Shown here: in pieces, positions 1-12,291 of the stretch
How the letters are laid out: each line of letters starts with the position of its first letter
How positions within the stretch are numbered: the stretch's first letter is position 1
NCBI GenBank assembly: GCA_022577435.1
Contig: JAKOON010000021.1
Location: 1,342,501 to 1,406,500, forward strand
Origin: Embiotoca jacksoni
Lineage: Eukaryota; Chordata; Actinopteri; Embiotocidae
DNA length: 64,000 bases
Reading direction: 5' to 3'
The notes under the pieces: model-generated
Seen by the model: only the letters and a program-made list of their open reading frames with translations
What the model was told of the DNA's origin: nothing
Database searches by the model: none
Position numbers and translations under genes: made by a program

Positions 1-239
1 GGAAGAACATCCCCTGTGTTTAAAACCGTTCCCACCATTTAACTGAATATTTGACACTTTTCGTTTATGTGGGCTAGATCACATCAGCGGTGATTTCTCA
101 TATCAATAGTGGGAGCAGGCACCATCATTGGACCGGTGCCCCGGGTCCCATATGTTGTAGCGGACATCCAGGGGAAATCAGTACCGGGCACCGCAGGGTG
201 GAAACGGTCCCATCCAACACTGACCCAGGCGCACGCACG

Positions 240-306
<67 letters not shown>

Positions 307-1345
307 GCAAAAATATGTCATCGAATTCTGCATGAAGACGAGTTGCACTGCAAACACGTTAACTGTTTCCACGTGGAGCATTTTTATTTTACATGTTTAT
401 TTTATTTTATTTGAGCTTAAAAGGTCATTTTGACTGACCAGATGCATGACAGAGTTGGGCAGGTGCAAAATCAGGTGAATCAATGGCCCGTAGGTTTTGT
501 GATGGCAGAATGGACACACACACACATACCTGAACCCGCAGATGCACTCACACACACTTCTCGGGACAGACCGCAGTCCAAATGGTGACAATACCACGTC
601 CAATAATAGATAAATAGACAAGTAAATAAACGTCTATGGTGATTATCAACAGCTGACAAGCAAAAAATGTATGTACTTTTTTTAAATTATTTTTTTTACT
701 TTTTTGCCCCTCAAAGACTCCTCTCAAACAACAGGTTTACTTTTAGTTTACTCGTAGTTTGAAGTAGGCTATAAGTATAGTTTTAATTGGCTCTAAATTA
801 GTCATGTTTATTAAATTGAATTACACTAATTTTATCAGGGGAGAAATGCCTCAATTTCCTTTCCTTAATGCATTTACACACCCATACACTGACGTTTTTT
901 TTTTTTTTAAACAAACACTCAGGCTGTGAATATTTAATGTCAAATTAATGGGAAAGATAGTAGGCCTAAGTTTAGGTTTAAAAAAAAATATTTATAAAGT
1001 AGGCTATTAAACATGTTAAATTTGGCGATCACTAAAACAGCATGCAGACATTTTGTTTTAGTAAAACCATAGTCTTGAAAACTGGATTAGTTTGACACTT
1101 TTTGTATCAGATTGACAGGTTTTAGATGATGAAATGAGATTATCCATCTATCGATTGCATGTTGATTAACCAATTGCGAACGAAAACTGCATGTGTTTCG
1201 GACGCTTGTGGCTTTTGTGCGGTTGAGTACATGAAAGCAAGTCTTAACATTTAAAAATGAATGTTCATGTTTTGTACAGTTAGGTCGTCATACGCCTTTA
1301 AAACAAAACAACAACAAAAATCTTTCTCCTTGTGATTTGTTGCAG
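1..1345. other. Non-coding, AT-rich left edge
   Basis: Apart from the CA array at 228-305, only AT-rich sequence with short homopolymers is visible. Apparent open frames here are translated CA/TG repeat. Confidence 0.6.
228..305. repeat. (CA)n microsatellite with CGCA start
   Basis: About 78 bp of CACA preceded by four CGCA units. It generates the spurious His-Thr and Cys-Val open frames at the left edge. Confidence 0.97.
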
Positions 1346-1558
1346 CATCCGTTCCATTTGCCCACTTCCGGTCCCGGGTGAAGGGAAGGCCTCGGAGGGC
1401 ACGGTGAGAGACACGTTTCTGATTTTATTTTCTGCTCTAACCTCTTAGTTATTAGCCCATGGATTTTTTTTTTTTTTTTTTTTTTCTTTAGTGAGGAGGG
1501 GTGGCGGTTGGCAGAGCATTTGATGGCGGAGCTCAGTGCCAAGTCGCTAAATGTCTGA
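1346..1558 (+). CDS. Possible 3'-terminal coding exons of an unidentified gene (two exons, 88-bp intron)
   Basis: Exon A 1346-1403 follows TTGTTGCAG and ends at GTGAGA. Exon B starts at 1492 after a T21-type pyrimidine tract ending CTTTAG and reaches TGA at 1556-1558. Only one frame is open through both exons, and it is continuous across the junction. It gives 41 complete codons: exon A reads SVPFAHFRSRVKGRPRRA and exon B EEGWRLAEHLMAELSAKSLN before the final Val. The composition is basic then helical and looks protein-like. I do not recognise the family. No upstream exon is evident between 1 and 1345, so the rest of the gene would lie left of the window. A chance combination is possible. Confidence 0.4.
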
Positions 1559-2728
1559 GCACCAGTAAAGCCAGAGACCAGTAGAGCCCACCACCACCAA
1601 CCCAGTGCCAGCTGCGCCACGTGGCAGCCAGGCGGCCCCTGCCAAAGTGGCCCTTGAGGGAGGGACCCAGTATTTCTTTCCTAATTCACTCAGCATCTGT
1701 TCATTATTCTCCGCCGTTAAAGGAGGCTCGGTGTCCGCACACGGCCCCGCGCTAAAAGAGACCCCCTTTTCCCGGTCATGCACCTTTGCAGGAGACTGCG
1801 GAGAGACCGACGCATGAAACTAATCGGGACATGGAACCGGGTTAAAGAGGTGGTTTTTAAAAAGCCTGTCAGCCGTTCCTGCAGCTCAGTTTTAAACTGC
1901 GTGTGACTTTAACCCTTTAAACTCACCTGTGGGTCCCGCTGCATTCAGAATGTTAATTTCCATCAGCAGCTGCGTTAATTGTAGTAGTAGTAATAATAAT
2001 AATAATTATCATCATTATTGTTATTATTTTGTAGGGATATATTGACAAACATGAGCTCAAATAAGACCTTGAAGAATTTACCATAGGAATGTATGAATAT
2101 ACAACACCTGTATGGGCCTGGGGGTAAATGAACTAACTGATTAATTACTTATTATGTTGTATTTTTAGTCAGATTTTCCCAACAATATATATTCACGTCA
2201 CTTACCAAGTGGTCTGATATCATCGGACTTGTGGTTATTCTAAATATCTATGTCAAATCGGCTTAAGTGACACAACTGAAGAGCATAAAATCAATTAGTT
2301 GGGATCTGATTCAGGCGCAATTGTTCAAATGGCTGTTTATAAAATACCATGCAATTACTGTAATTAAATAATCCAGCGCAGAGCTCGATTTAACTGCTAA
2401 AAAAAAAGAAAAAAGATCAACTAATTCGCCCAAACTGCACCACCACACTGCAAACAAACGCTTACTGTACATAAACCTCCATCTGGACAGTTTTACTCCC
2501 ATTTATCAGATTAGGTAAAAATTTATCGGATTAATCATTTTGGGATTAGAAAATATTTCATGGGACTAACGAGTGTCATAATCCTGATACAGCAGGTCTT
2601 GTTGTGCGGGAGAGGACGGACACGTAAAGCACAAAAAAAAGCAGCTTCATTTTTAACAAATACAAGATTGGTGACAAAGTCCCACTGTAAGGCCAAGATC
2701 ACTCATTGGCGAGCTCCTTATGGCCAGC

Positions 2729-2765
2729 GTGTGTGTGTGTGTGTGTGTGTGAGAGTGTGTGTGTG
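2729..2765. repeat. (GT)n microsatellite, interrupted
   Basis: A TG tract interrupted once by GAGAG, then GAGA-rich sequence. Confidence 0.9.
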
Positions 2766-3142
2766 AGAGACAGAGAGTGGACAGGGACAGCGCTACGATA
2801 TGCAACATGTTTTATTTGTCAGTTCCACCCCACCGGTTGAAGAGAAGGCAGAACAACATAAAACGTCACGTAGACGATTATGTCTGCCAGCACGCAGAGC
2901 TAAATTTGGGAGTCACCTCCACTGCAGTGGGCAACGGGTGCCACCTGCATCATGCTCACCCACCCTGCACCCTCCCACCATTAGCACCCTGCCAGCCTGA
3001 GCGCCACGCCCAGCTCTGTGAAAAGATATGAAGCTGGCATCGGGCGAAAATTCCTCTGCATCTGTGGAACAAACGGCGTGTGCGATCGTACACGCCACGA
3101 ATCCCCGTCCGTGCTCGCGGCTAACTGTCTTTGTGTGTGTTA

Positions 3143-3164
3143 GGGGGGGGGGGGGGGGGGGGGG
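3143..3164. repeat. Poly-G tract (22 G)
   Basis: An uninterrupted run of 22 G on the plus strand, a quadruplex-capable homopolymer directly following a TG tract. Confidence 0.95.
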
Positions 3165-3326
3165 ATGGAGAAAGTGCGAAAGTATCAGACCTCGCTGTGG
3201 TTTCGTGGTCGAAAAAGATGCACAGACACGCGCCGGAAAAGAAACGGCACGCAGAATTTGCCGTTGAGTACGGGCACACGGAGCCCGTAAGTGAGGATTT
3301 GTCATGTTTGATGTGTGTGTTTGCCC

Positions 3327-3329
<3 letters not shown>

Positions 3330-3361
<32 letters not shown>
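3330..3361. repeat. (GT)n microsatellite
   Basis: About 32 bp of uninterrupted TG. Confidence 0.93.
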
Positions 3362-3363
<2 letters not shown>

Positions 3364-3759
3364 AGTGTACAGGCTGTGTTGTGCATGGTAGGGTATTGAG
3401 GTTGTTGTCACTCTGCACAGATGGTGGGAGGATTTTTTTTTTTTATTTATTTTTTTTATTTTTGTTGGGGGGCGGGAGGGGCAGAGGAAAAGGGAAAGGA
3501 GAGGCGAGGCGAGGCGAGGAGGAGGGTTTGCGTCTCTGATGCTGCCATGCCACGGTCACACGGGCAGCAGTAATTGGCCTCCATATTGAGGGGTTTTGCG
3601 GTGCTGCAGGGTGGGCAAACTCCCAGCTGGACCTGTCAGATGGTATTCAATCCAGCTCATTGCCCTCGCTCCTCTGCTCCTTTCTCCTCTCTTTCCCTCT
3701 GTCTCCTCTCCTTCTCTGGCATGTTCACTTCTTTTTGTTCTCCTCCTCTCCCTGCCGTT

Positions 3760-3760
<1 letters not shown>

Positions 3761-3793
<33 letters not shown>
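3761..3793. repeat. Poly-T tract (33 T)
   Basis: An uninterrupted T33 within a longer pyrimidine-rich plus-strand region (about 3660-4000). Confidence 0.93.
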
Positions 3794-3797
<4 letters not shown>

Positions 3798-4247
3798 ATC
3801 TATAGTGTTTCTGCTTCATCCCACACACAAACTTACACTAACTCTCCCTCACAGTCCCTCTTTTCTTTAATCACGCTCTCATCACTTATTTATTTTTCCA
3901 CACAGCACTTTCCCCTCCCAGCATATCACTTTTTTTTTTTTTTTCCTCACCTTTCTCTTCTCTTTACTTTCTTGTCTGCAGTTTTTCTCACTAATGGCAC
4001 ATGGTCACTTCTATCTAACACGTTCAGTATCTTAAAGTACATCACACCCTTGCCTAGCTCCTCCATCACTGGTCACCCACGTGCACAGACGCACACATAC
4101 ACGCGCTCCTGTTTCCACCACTTCAGAGGACATTCGGGCTGACTTGCAATCATTTCCAGGAGACTTACTCTAACCCCAACTCCTACTGTAGTTGCCCAAC
4201 AATGTGGCTGTGTGAACAGATTTATGTCCCCACTACGTGATTACTAT

Positions 4248-4248
<1 letters not shown>

Positions 4249-4300
<52 letters not shown>

Positions 4301-4322
4301 CAAACGCACGCACGCACACACG
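4249..4322. repeat. (CA)n microsatellite with CGCA units
   Basis: A CA array with scattered CGCA units at its 3' side. Confidence 0.94.
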
Positions 4323-7140
4323 CCTCGTAGTAGTTCCCACCCCTGCAGTTGTGTCTCTTTCTTTGTCTGTCATGTTAGAGTTAGTTTTGACTGGCCATCA
4401 GCCAAGATACCCGTCATTCCAAGAAGCAGAGACATTTAGTCAGAAACTGATGGGGGTAGAATTTCGAGACAAAACCCCACCCCCCCAGCTAGACAGCTTC
4501 ACGTTGCCTCGAAGACTTATTCCATTTTAGTGTTGAATAGTGATTGATACAAAGTGGGAGAACATCAGGTGGATGTCTCTGCTGCAGTCATCATGGAGTG
4601 TGTTTGTTAGACTTAATATACAGCATGAGTTTCAGGTATTTTGCAAAGGTTCAAACATATTGATGATGGTATGGGCAGCTTCAGTTTTTCTAAGGTGACA
4701 GCTTTACAATTAGAGAAATAGCTGGAGACTCCGTGGTCAGATATCGTCCCAGCTGAGGAAATCCGGGACAGTAACATTAGTTCTGAATCCATCAAACAGC
4801 ATCCGAATACCCTAACTTGACTAACATTTATATGTTATTATTGCTGCTCCTGCCTCTCCCACATAATGAAATGACATCCATATTAATATTGATTTATGTC
4901 AACAGCTGCTTTACAGGGGATGTAGTGGACACACAAGTATTTCCAGCTGAAAATGACAACAGTAGTGTTCAAGAGACAAAATTAAAATATATATATATAA
5001 GATTTATTGCTGCTGTTAGCTGCCAACATGTTATTTTTTAAATGTAACTGTAACACGGGTAAATTTAGGCACAGGGGCCTCGGTGAAGAGGCCATAACAG
5101 TCTGTGTGGGTTATCGGCATTGACTGGATATTTATTAAGACATTTACTAAAATTCTAAAAACAGGGAGGACAGGAAGAGGGGACAGACAGTTTTACCATG
5201 GCCAAAGCCAGCTACCCACCGATGAAGCACATAACATAAACCTAAACACACTTCTAATAAAACACCACACTAATGAAATGTGCCACCTCAAACCATCTCA
5301 CCATCAAAAGTAAGTGAACTACCAGTGCACTGATCACTCGAGGCCTCCACCAGCTGCAGCACCAGAAACAGAGAGAAATCAATCCCACGATAAACAACAT
5401 AAACGAGGACTGAAATACCTGATACTTAAATAAATTGCTGCCGGTGTTCTGTCGGTAAACAACCAGAGCCCGGTTACACTGATCATTTGCACTGCAAAAT
5501 TTAGACATTACCTAGCTCTGCACCAGCTACAGTCCTCCATCTCCTTTCAGCTTTTCTACCTACAACAATATTTATGGCTGACGCACTATATCAATGATCT
5601 AAAAATACAACTCTCCAGGGTGCTTGCATCCCAACAGTACCCCAATAGAAACGCTAACAAGAACGTAAAAAAACGCAGGATTGGCTCACCAGAGCCACAA
5701 GTGGAACAAACAGTCTAAGCCACATGGAGAGTGACACCAAGCGGAGAGTGAGTGGGGCAACCTGCAGTCTTCAGACCAGCTGGCCAATGTACATTAGTTT
5801 GTATCTCTACCTTGATTGGCCACACATAGAGAAAATCAAAAGTGAAAGTAAAAAGCCTCAATCATACATTTGAAGTAGTCTGTTCCCAGGTACTGCGTCT
5901 GTGTGGTCTGCGTCCATGGGAGTTTTCCTTTAGGGATTGGACTGAGGGATGAGGACGGGATGTAGGAGTGTTTGGAAGTCTCTGAATTGTGTTTTCTTTT
6001 GTTCATTTCTATATTATATCAAAGCTCGGAGACTATTTTCCCTCTGTTTGCTTCGCCTTTACCACTTTACCTTATTTGGTAACAGTACATGTTTTCGGTG
6101 TCTAATTTTGTGCTCCGCAAAATATGGGATAAAACGTGACGGCGACAGGACAGTTACCTCAACATTTTAGTTATTTTTTTGTGTGTGCATTTCCATATAT
6201 CCAAACATGTCAGTGAAACTACCAAAGGCCCGACAGTAAGACGAGTATCTGCCAGGTGTGCAGATTTCATTTAAAGTTCAGTGAAGAAGACCTGTGCTGG
6301 CCACAGTCCATATGTTTACACATTGCCCCACTCACATATTTGACAGCTCCCATATGTACACACAGCACAACACAGCAAACAGGAAACAATAGGAGAGAAA
6401 CTATTTGCATGTCCCGGACAGGAGAGGCTCAGTCTTTCACTGATAAGCTACAATTACCAGGATGAAAGTAAACATAATAGGTCACATCTTCAAATAGAAC
6501 GGCATTTTAGAAATCTACTGTATATATTCATCATTTAAATCAGTGATGCATAAGGAATGGTGCATTTTATTTCTTATGGGAAGCAACGATAGCAGTTTAA
6601 TCTAAAGTGGAAGAATACAAAATAGTCAGTAATTGCTCCAGATTAAAGGTGCAAAGAGAAACAAAGAGCATCAAACGTAAACAAAAAAGTGTCACCATCC
6701 CATGGCAATTCTAGTGTACTGTACATGGGTACAGATGCAGCACCTTGTCACTGATATAATGTTGTATTGTAGCAAGAAATATCCCTAAAAATAAAACTGA
6801 AAACATAAATTAGGAAAAAGGTTGAAAGAAATTTTGGATGCAACATTCTGTATCCACTAAATCTTCGATTGCGGTATTTTTCCAAAACCAACAGAGCATA
6901 AAATGTTTTCCTTTTTTTTTTTTTGTATATAAAAATAAAAAGCTGAATAAAGACAAAGAAGATACAGCTATGAAATGTGCCTTGTCCTTCCTGTCGAGTG
7001 TCTTTCTGCTGGTAGGTGTTTCTTTGAGGAATCAGCAGTGTGGGGTTGTAATGGACTAATGAACAGCTGTCACTGAATTTAAACACTCTCTCACACACAC
7101 AGAGACTACCACGGTGTCCCTCATGCATGCAGATGCTCAC

Positions 7141-7141
<1 letters not shown>

Positions 7142-7180
<39 letters not shown>
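7142..7180. repeat. (CA)n microsatellite
   Basis: 39 bp of uninterrupted CA. Confidence 0.95.
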
Positions 7181-7182
<2 letters not shown>

Positions 7183-10100
7183 CTATCTCTCTTTAGTCAC
7201 TGGCCTTGACTTCGCAACCACCCACAGGTTTCGACTTTGTGTGGGTCTGACCTCTAAGTGTGCATTTGTCCATGTGTGCATATAAAACACTTGTTTGCCC
7301 AGTTACTGTAGTCCTTGATCAAAACAGGCCAGAGAATGACGTTCATTTTGAAAATGTTACATGTTCTTTATCTTGTTTTCGACCTGTGTTTGTGTTACAG
7401 TAAATATGAGCCTTACATTTGGAGGCCATGACGCAATCTGATGTAATAAAACACGATCTCTACACACTCGTATGATTCTGCAGCATATTTACAGTCATGT
7501 CTGTCAGTCAGTCTTGGTATTTCTGGTTTTTTTTTTAGTTTCCACAGACTGTTGTCTTTGAAAATGTGTTTTTGTTTTTGAAAATTGTAAAATTTATGTG
7601 GCAAATAATTATCATGACCCTTTTTTCACATCCCTTCCAAAAACACCATAAATACTACTTTAATGTCCGCAATTTGTAAAGGATGTTTTTAAGGGATGGG
7701 GCCGGAGGGTTGAGGGGGATCATGAGAGGCTGGGGGTGAAAGCAGTGGAGAGGGATGGGGTACAGGGGCAAAAGTCTCAGAGGTCAAGGGAAGGTCAAGG
7801 ACAAAGGTTGCTTCGTTCTAGCTTTTGTAATTGCTCATGTTTACTCAAAATCATGAACAATTTAAAGCACACTCATCCCATTAAATGTAGTCCCAAAGAA
7901 GACAAGGTGTTTTGTGTTTTAAGGTCATAATTGCTTTTAATAATTACATTCATGCTGATTATGAGTTTGCCAAAGCTTATTCACTTGAGCTGCACTAGAT
8001 TATGTCAAGCAATTGACAATCATGCCCTCATAATTACATTGGTATTGTTGACCTTGATCAACCTGATCTCTACTTTCTCTTTCAGTTTATGAGAAGTCAA
8101 ACCACAGAGAAAATATGACAGCTTGAGGCGGACACCAGTGCGGAGGCACCTTAAACTGCAATGCCGCCAACAAACACAAGGTGCAACTGTAAATACATCC
8201 CTCGCTGAATTCAACTGACTCAAGAGATGTCAGCTTCTCTCCAGAAACAGTAAGTCATTCGTTTTTTTTCAATGAGTCATTGTGGTCTCAGTCACTGAAT
8301 TGATGCCCTTTGATAAGTGTCTTGTTGAGCATTTTAGAGATGTATACTCAATTAACACAATTTGAAGTCTCATAAGGATTTGATGTCTCCTCTCTCAGGA
8401 CTAACTTGCTCTGTCAGACATTTGGAGCTTCTTTTGTCATTTTTCTCCAGACATGCTGTGTTACACTGAGAAGACCGTCACTACAGCACTCTGCTGTAGT
8501 GCAATGTTCTGTTGAGTTTAATAATGTTTTTAGTTGATTATGACACCTGCCCCGTTGGCACAATGCAGCGAAAACTACCTACTGGATAACTCCGTGTTTC
8601 CTGTAAGCTGGTGTTCCCTTTGGTCTGAGGTAGTGGGGGATGTTTACAAGCGTGTGAAAGGTGCTGTTTATTTTGGAGGGCCTGTCTCCAAACAGAGAAC
8701 TCTAATCTAGGGGTAAACGTATGCTGTATGTCACTGCCTCTCTCATCTTTGCAACCATTTCCCAGGAGTCAGTCAGTCCCCACTTTCTGCACTCTCCCCT
8801 CTTCCTTTACATCTCTCTCTCTCTTTCTCTCTCCACCTTCTGCTCAGCATCTCTCCCTCTTCATCTTCATCCTTTCTGCCGATCCATCTCCCTCAACCTC
8901 TCTTTGGAAATGGAGAAGAAGTAAACAAAATGGAGTGTGTGTCCCGGTGGCAGCCTTGAGACGACGTATTGACATTGCCGCCTACTCCGGCTTTCTCAGA
9001 TAAAAAGGGATTATCACAAGAGGACTGGAGAGAGGGGCTCTCACTTCACATCACAGCATGGAGCAAGGAGAGGAGGGGGGGGTCATCCACTGAATTAAAG
9101 AGAGACTCGAGGGTCGCAGAAAGACATGCTGGTATGAAACACATGCGTATGCACACATGCATGCGTCGATGTGTTGACAAACATAAACACCAGCACAGGA
9201 CTGGTACCTTCTTCAGCCAAGACTGATGTAGCGTCTTCTTTTGATTTAATAAAAATGCATGTTTGTGTTATTTAATGAGCATCACAGCCCATCAATCTAG
9301 TATTTTTTTCCCACCTTGGGCAATAAATGCTTATTTTTACAAGCTATTGCACCTTTGCTGAGCGCCAAGAGAAAATCTGCCTGATTTGAATTAAGCTACA
9401 GCTTTTTGGGCAGTGATTAATATGCATTCATTATGTTTCATTTAAATATCTTCAAAATCAAATCACTGAAACCAATCTCTATACTTACTTGACTTTCTTA
9501 CTCTGTGACACACAACTCCTCAAGTCCACTCGTTCCCATAAATGATGCACATCATTTTCTAAAAAGGGGTCATAAATTCATTCTTCCCTTCAAAAGAAGT
9601 TCACGGTAATTACCTAAAAATTAAGGCACTGTAGTTTTTAGCGAACCTTATGAAAACATTATGTAAATTGGGTATTCGTCATTGACAATTTTCAGCTGCA
9701 AATTAATACGCATTTGGTGCTCTGGAGAGTATTTATGGCAGACTTATGGCAGGAGAAGAATAACAGCAGCAGTCAGTTCACTGAGGGCTCCCAGACGCCT
9801 CTATTCACGTTTAGGTGACAAAAAAAAATGCAGTGACTGTAATTTTGACGGGAGTGAAGAAGGAAGTCAGACAGTGTTGTTTTACAGCTGCAAAGTTTGA
9901 GTGGGGAGGAAGTCCGGGTGGAAGGAACGATCAACAAAATATCGGACTTTGTTTTTCCCATTTCCCAGTTCCCCTTATCAATGTCCGTAACCTCTCAAAT
10001 ATCTATTTCAGTATCAACCTCAAGAATCCTTGAAGTCAAGCCATAGCTAGGAGACCTTTGGAACTATTAAAGTTATATAAGCTGATATCAATTTTCTTTT

Positions 10101-11357
10101 TGTTATATTTTAACAATATATTTTAATTTCCCCAGAATTTGTTTTGTCACATAAAATCGATACAATTTAACAAAAACATGTCATTTTTGTGACAGATCTG
10201 AACCAGATTTTAGTTTTTTAATCAGCGATTTGGTTTGTGACAGACATAACAGAAGATGAGATGGTAATTTTCCAATCTAGATTTCAAGATACTTCAATGT
10301 GTCGTTCTAGTGGGCATGAGCAGTTTTTGTTTTGTTTTGTTTGGTTTGGTTTGATTTGGAAGACGTGTTGTTGTGGCAGCTGGGTGGCCTATGTGGGATT
10401 GTCTGAAAATAAACTAGTGCCCATGGTCTTTGTAATGAAGGATAATGTCAGTCAGTCGAGTGGTGTGGCATACGGATGTGTTTCAGTAGTTCTTGGACAA
10501 CAATGGAGCCACATAGGACTAAGCTGTAATCTGGGTACACAGACAGTACTTCTTAGTAGGATCGGTTCATTGTTAGGTTTGGTCTTTTGGGTGTGTTGAC
10601 TACTAGAAAGAAAGAAAAAAGAAAATACCATCAGACCTAGCCTTTGTCTTCATATGAAGACAGAAATGCACATCAGCAGCCACAGCAGCCAGTTTTCAAT
10701 AGTAATATGGATGAAAAATCAAAACCAGCCAGAAAATGGGCAGCCATCACAGTTATACATCAGAGCGAATGAGGAAGTGCATCAGTATCCACCAGGATGA
10801 ATAAATCAACCCTTTCCCCTAAATTAATCTCTCTCAAGTTGAAATTTTATTACAGACGAGCTTGGACATCTCCATGGTAACGTGAATTCCACCGCCATTC
10901 CCAAGTGGATTCACAACCAGCATGTACAGACTGACAGTGTGACATGCTGTGCACACTGCGTACACTGTACACCTGCGCAAAAAAACAAAACGAGGCAAAA
11001 GGCACACAAACCCACCAAAACAGACACGCATTCCCATCTTCCCCTCTAACCGCGCAGGACATTCGAGTCCACATAAAATGTCAGATTCTTCAAATCTTAA
11101 CTGCACAATAACTGACAACTCAAGTATTTAACAGTCTTGTCCTTCTGCAGGTACACGCAGACGCACAAACACGCACACTTTTCCAGACACACAAAGAAAC
11201 AGTGCACTTTGAGTCTGCTGTTTTCTTGGTCTTTCCAGTTGGCGGCGGCCAGACGCGGCAGAGTTGGCACAGCCAGAGTCAGAGTGCCAGGGGGAATGGA
11301 GCGCCACATGGCACGTTCATGGCAGGGCCAGCTGGGGGGGAGGGAGACAGCAAGGGT

Positions 11358-11435
11358 TGTGCGCGCCCGCGTGTGTGTGTGCGCGCGCCCGCGTGCGTGC
11401 GTGCGTGCGTGTGTGTGTGTGTGTGTGTGTGTGCG

Positions 11436-11467
<32 letters not shown>

Positions 11468-11495
11468 CGTGTGTGCGTGTGTGTTTGTGTATACA
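11358..11495. repeat. Complex (TG)n/(CG)n/(CGTG)n array
   Basis: Alternating purine-pyrimidine sequence with GCGCGC, CGTG and TG blocks over about 135 bp. Confidence 0.93.
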
Positions 11496-12178
11496 TGTTT
11501 GTGTGTGTTGGTTAAGGGGGGTGGTGGAGGGGTGGTTTTGCATCTTAAATTCCACAACATCTGTTCAATAGGCAGCACCATATATACCACTGAAGCTGGT
11601 GTGTTTACAGGCAGTCATTGTAATTGGGGGATGGTGTGTGCGCTTAATGTGCATGTGTGTGAGCATGTGTGCCTTCTGTGCATGCATAGGTGTTGTGGAA
11701 GAGGGGAGACGAGGAGGGGAGGGAGCGGCGATGGGTTGGGGATGCAGGATATTGAGGGTGAGTTTTAGGTTTTGCTACTCTTGGCTCAGCAGCTTTTAGT
11801 GCATGAAATACAGCCTTGGTCAAAAAAAAAAACCAAAACGAGAGCTATTAAATTCCCCTCACATATGGCGGTTTTGCTCGAGGCTGATTTATGGTGTCTG
11901 ACGTGAGGATCACAATTTGTAGTTCATCACAACAACTGGGTTACGAGTAATTTCAGCATCATCTTTGTACACTCTTGATGCCAGTGAACTAGCCGTGTAC
12001 CGGCGTGTGGGGAGTCATCACTCACCAACATTGGAAGTCCACAGACAGACACTGAGTGGGCACGAAGCGCCGGGGCAAAGGCTTCCTCACCTCACTCGAT
12101 GAAGACGCTGAAGCCTGAATACGGCCCTTCCTTCACACATGCAAGCACACTCATGGAGATGCAGGCACATGCATGCAA

Positions 12179-12203
12179 ACACGCAAACACACACACACAC
12201 ACA

Positions 12204-12290
<87 letters not shown>
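12179..12290. repeat. Complex (CA)n/(CGCA)n array
   Basis: CA, then about 15 CGCA units, then CA again. It is the reverse-complement type of the array at 11358-11495. Confidence 0.94.

Positions 12291-12291
<1 letters not shown>

Larger units (their letters stand above)
1559..11100. other. Gene-free interval, left part
   Basis: No recognisable exon is visible on either strand. The interval contains dinucleotide arrays (2729-2765, 3330-3361, 4249-4322, 7142-7180), poly-G (3143-3164), poly-T (3761-3793) and AT-rich blocks such as 7920-8090 and 9240-9480 with homeodomain-type TAAT cores. If 1346-1558 is real, its 3'UTR would occupy the first few hundred bases. Confidence 0.55.

Noticed and set aside
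84..414. Several overlapping open frames rich in His-Thr or Cys-Val
   Set aside because: They are translations of the CA/TG microsatellite. The same applies at 2560-3411, 4212-4530, 11097-11768, 12087-12624 and 17316-18014.
5040..5800. Medium-complexity segment suspected to be a transposon
   Set aside because: No terminal repeats, coding remnant or internal symmetry could be found by eye.
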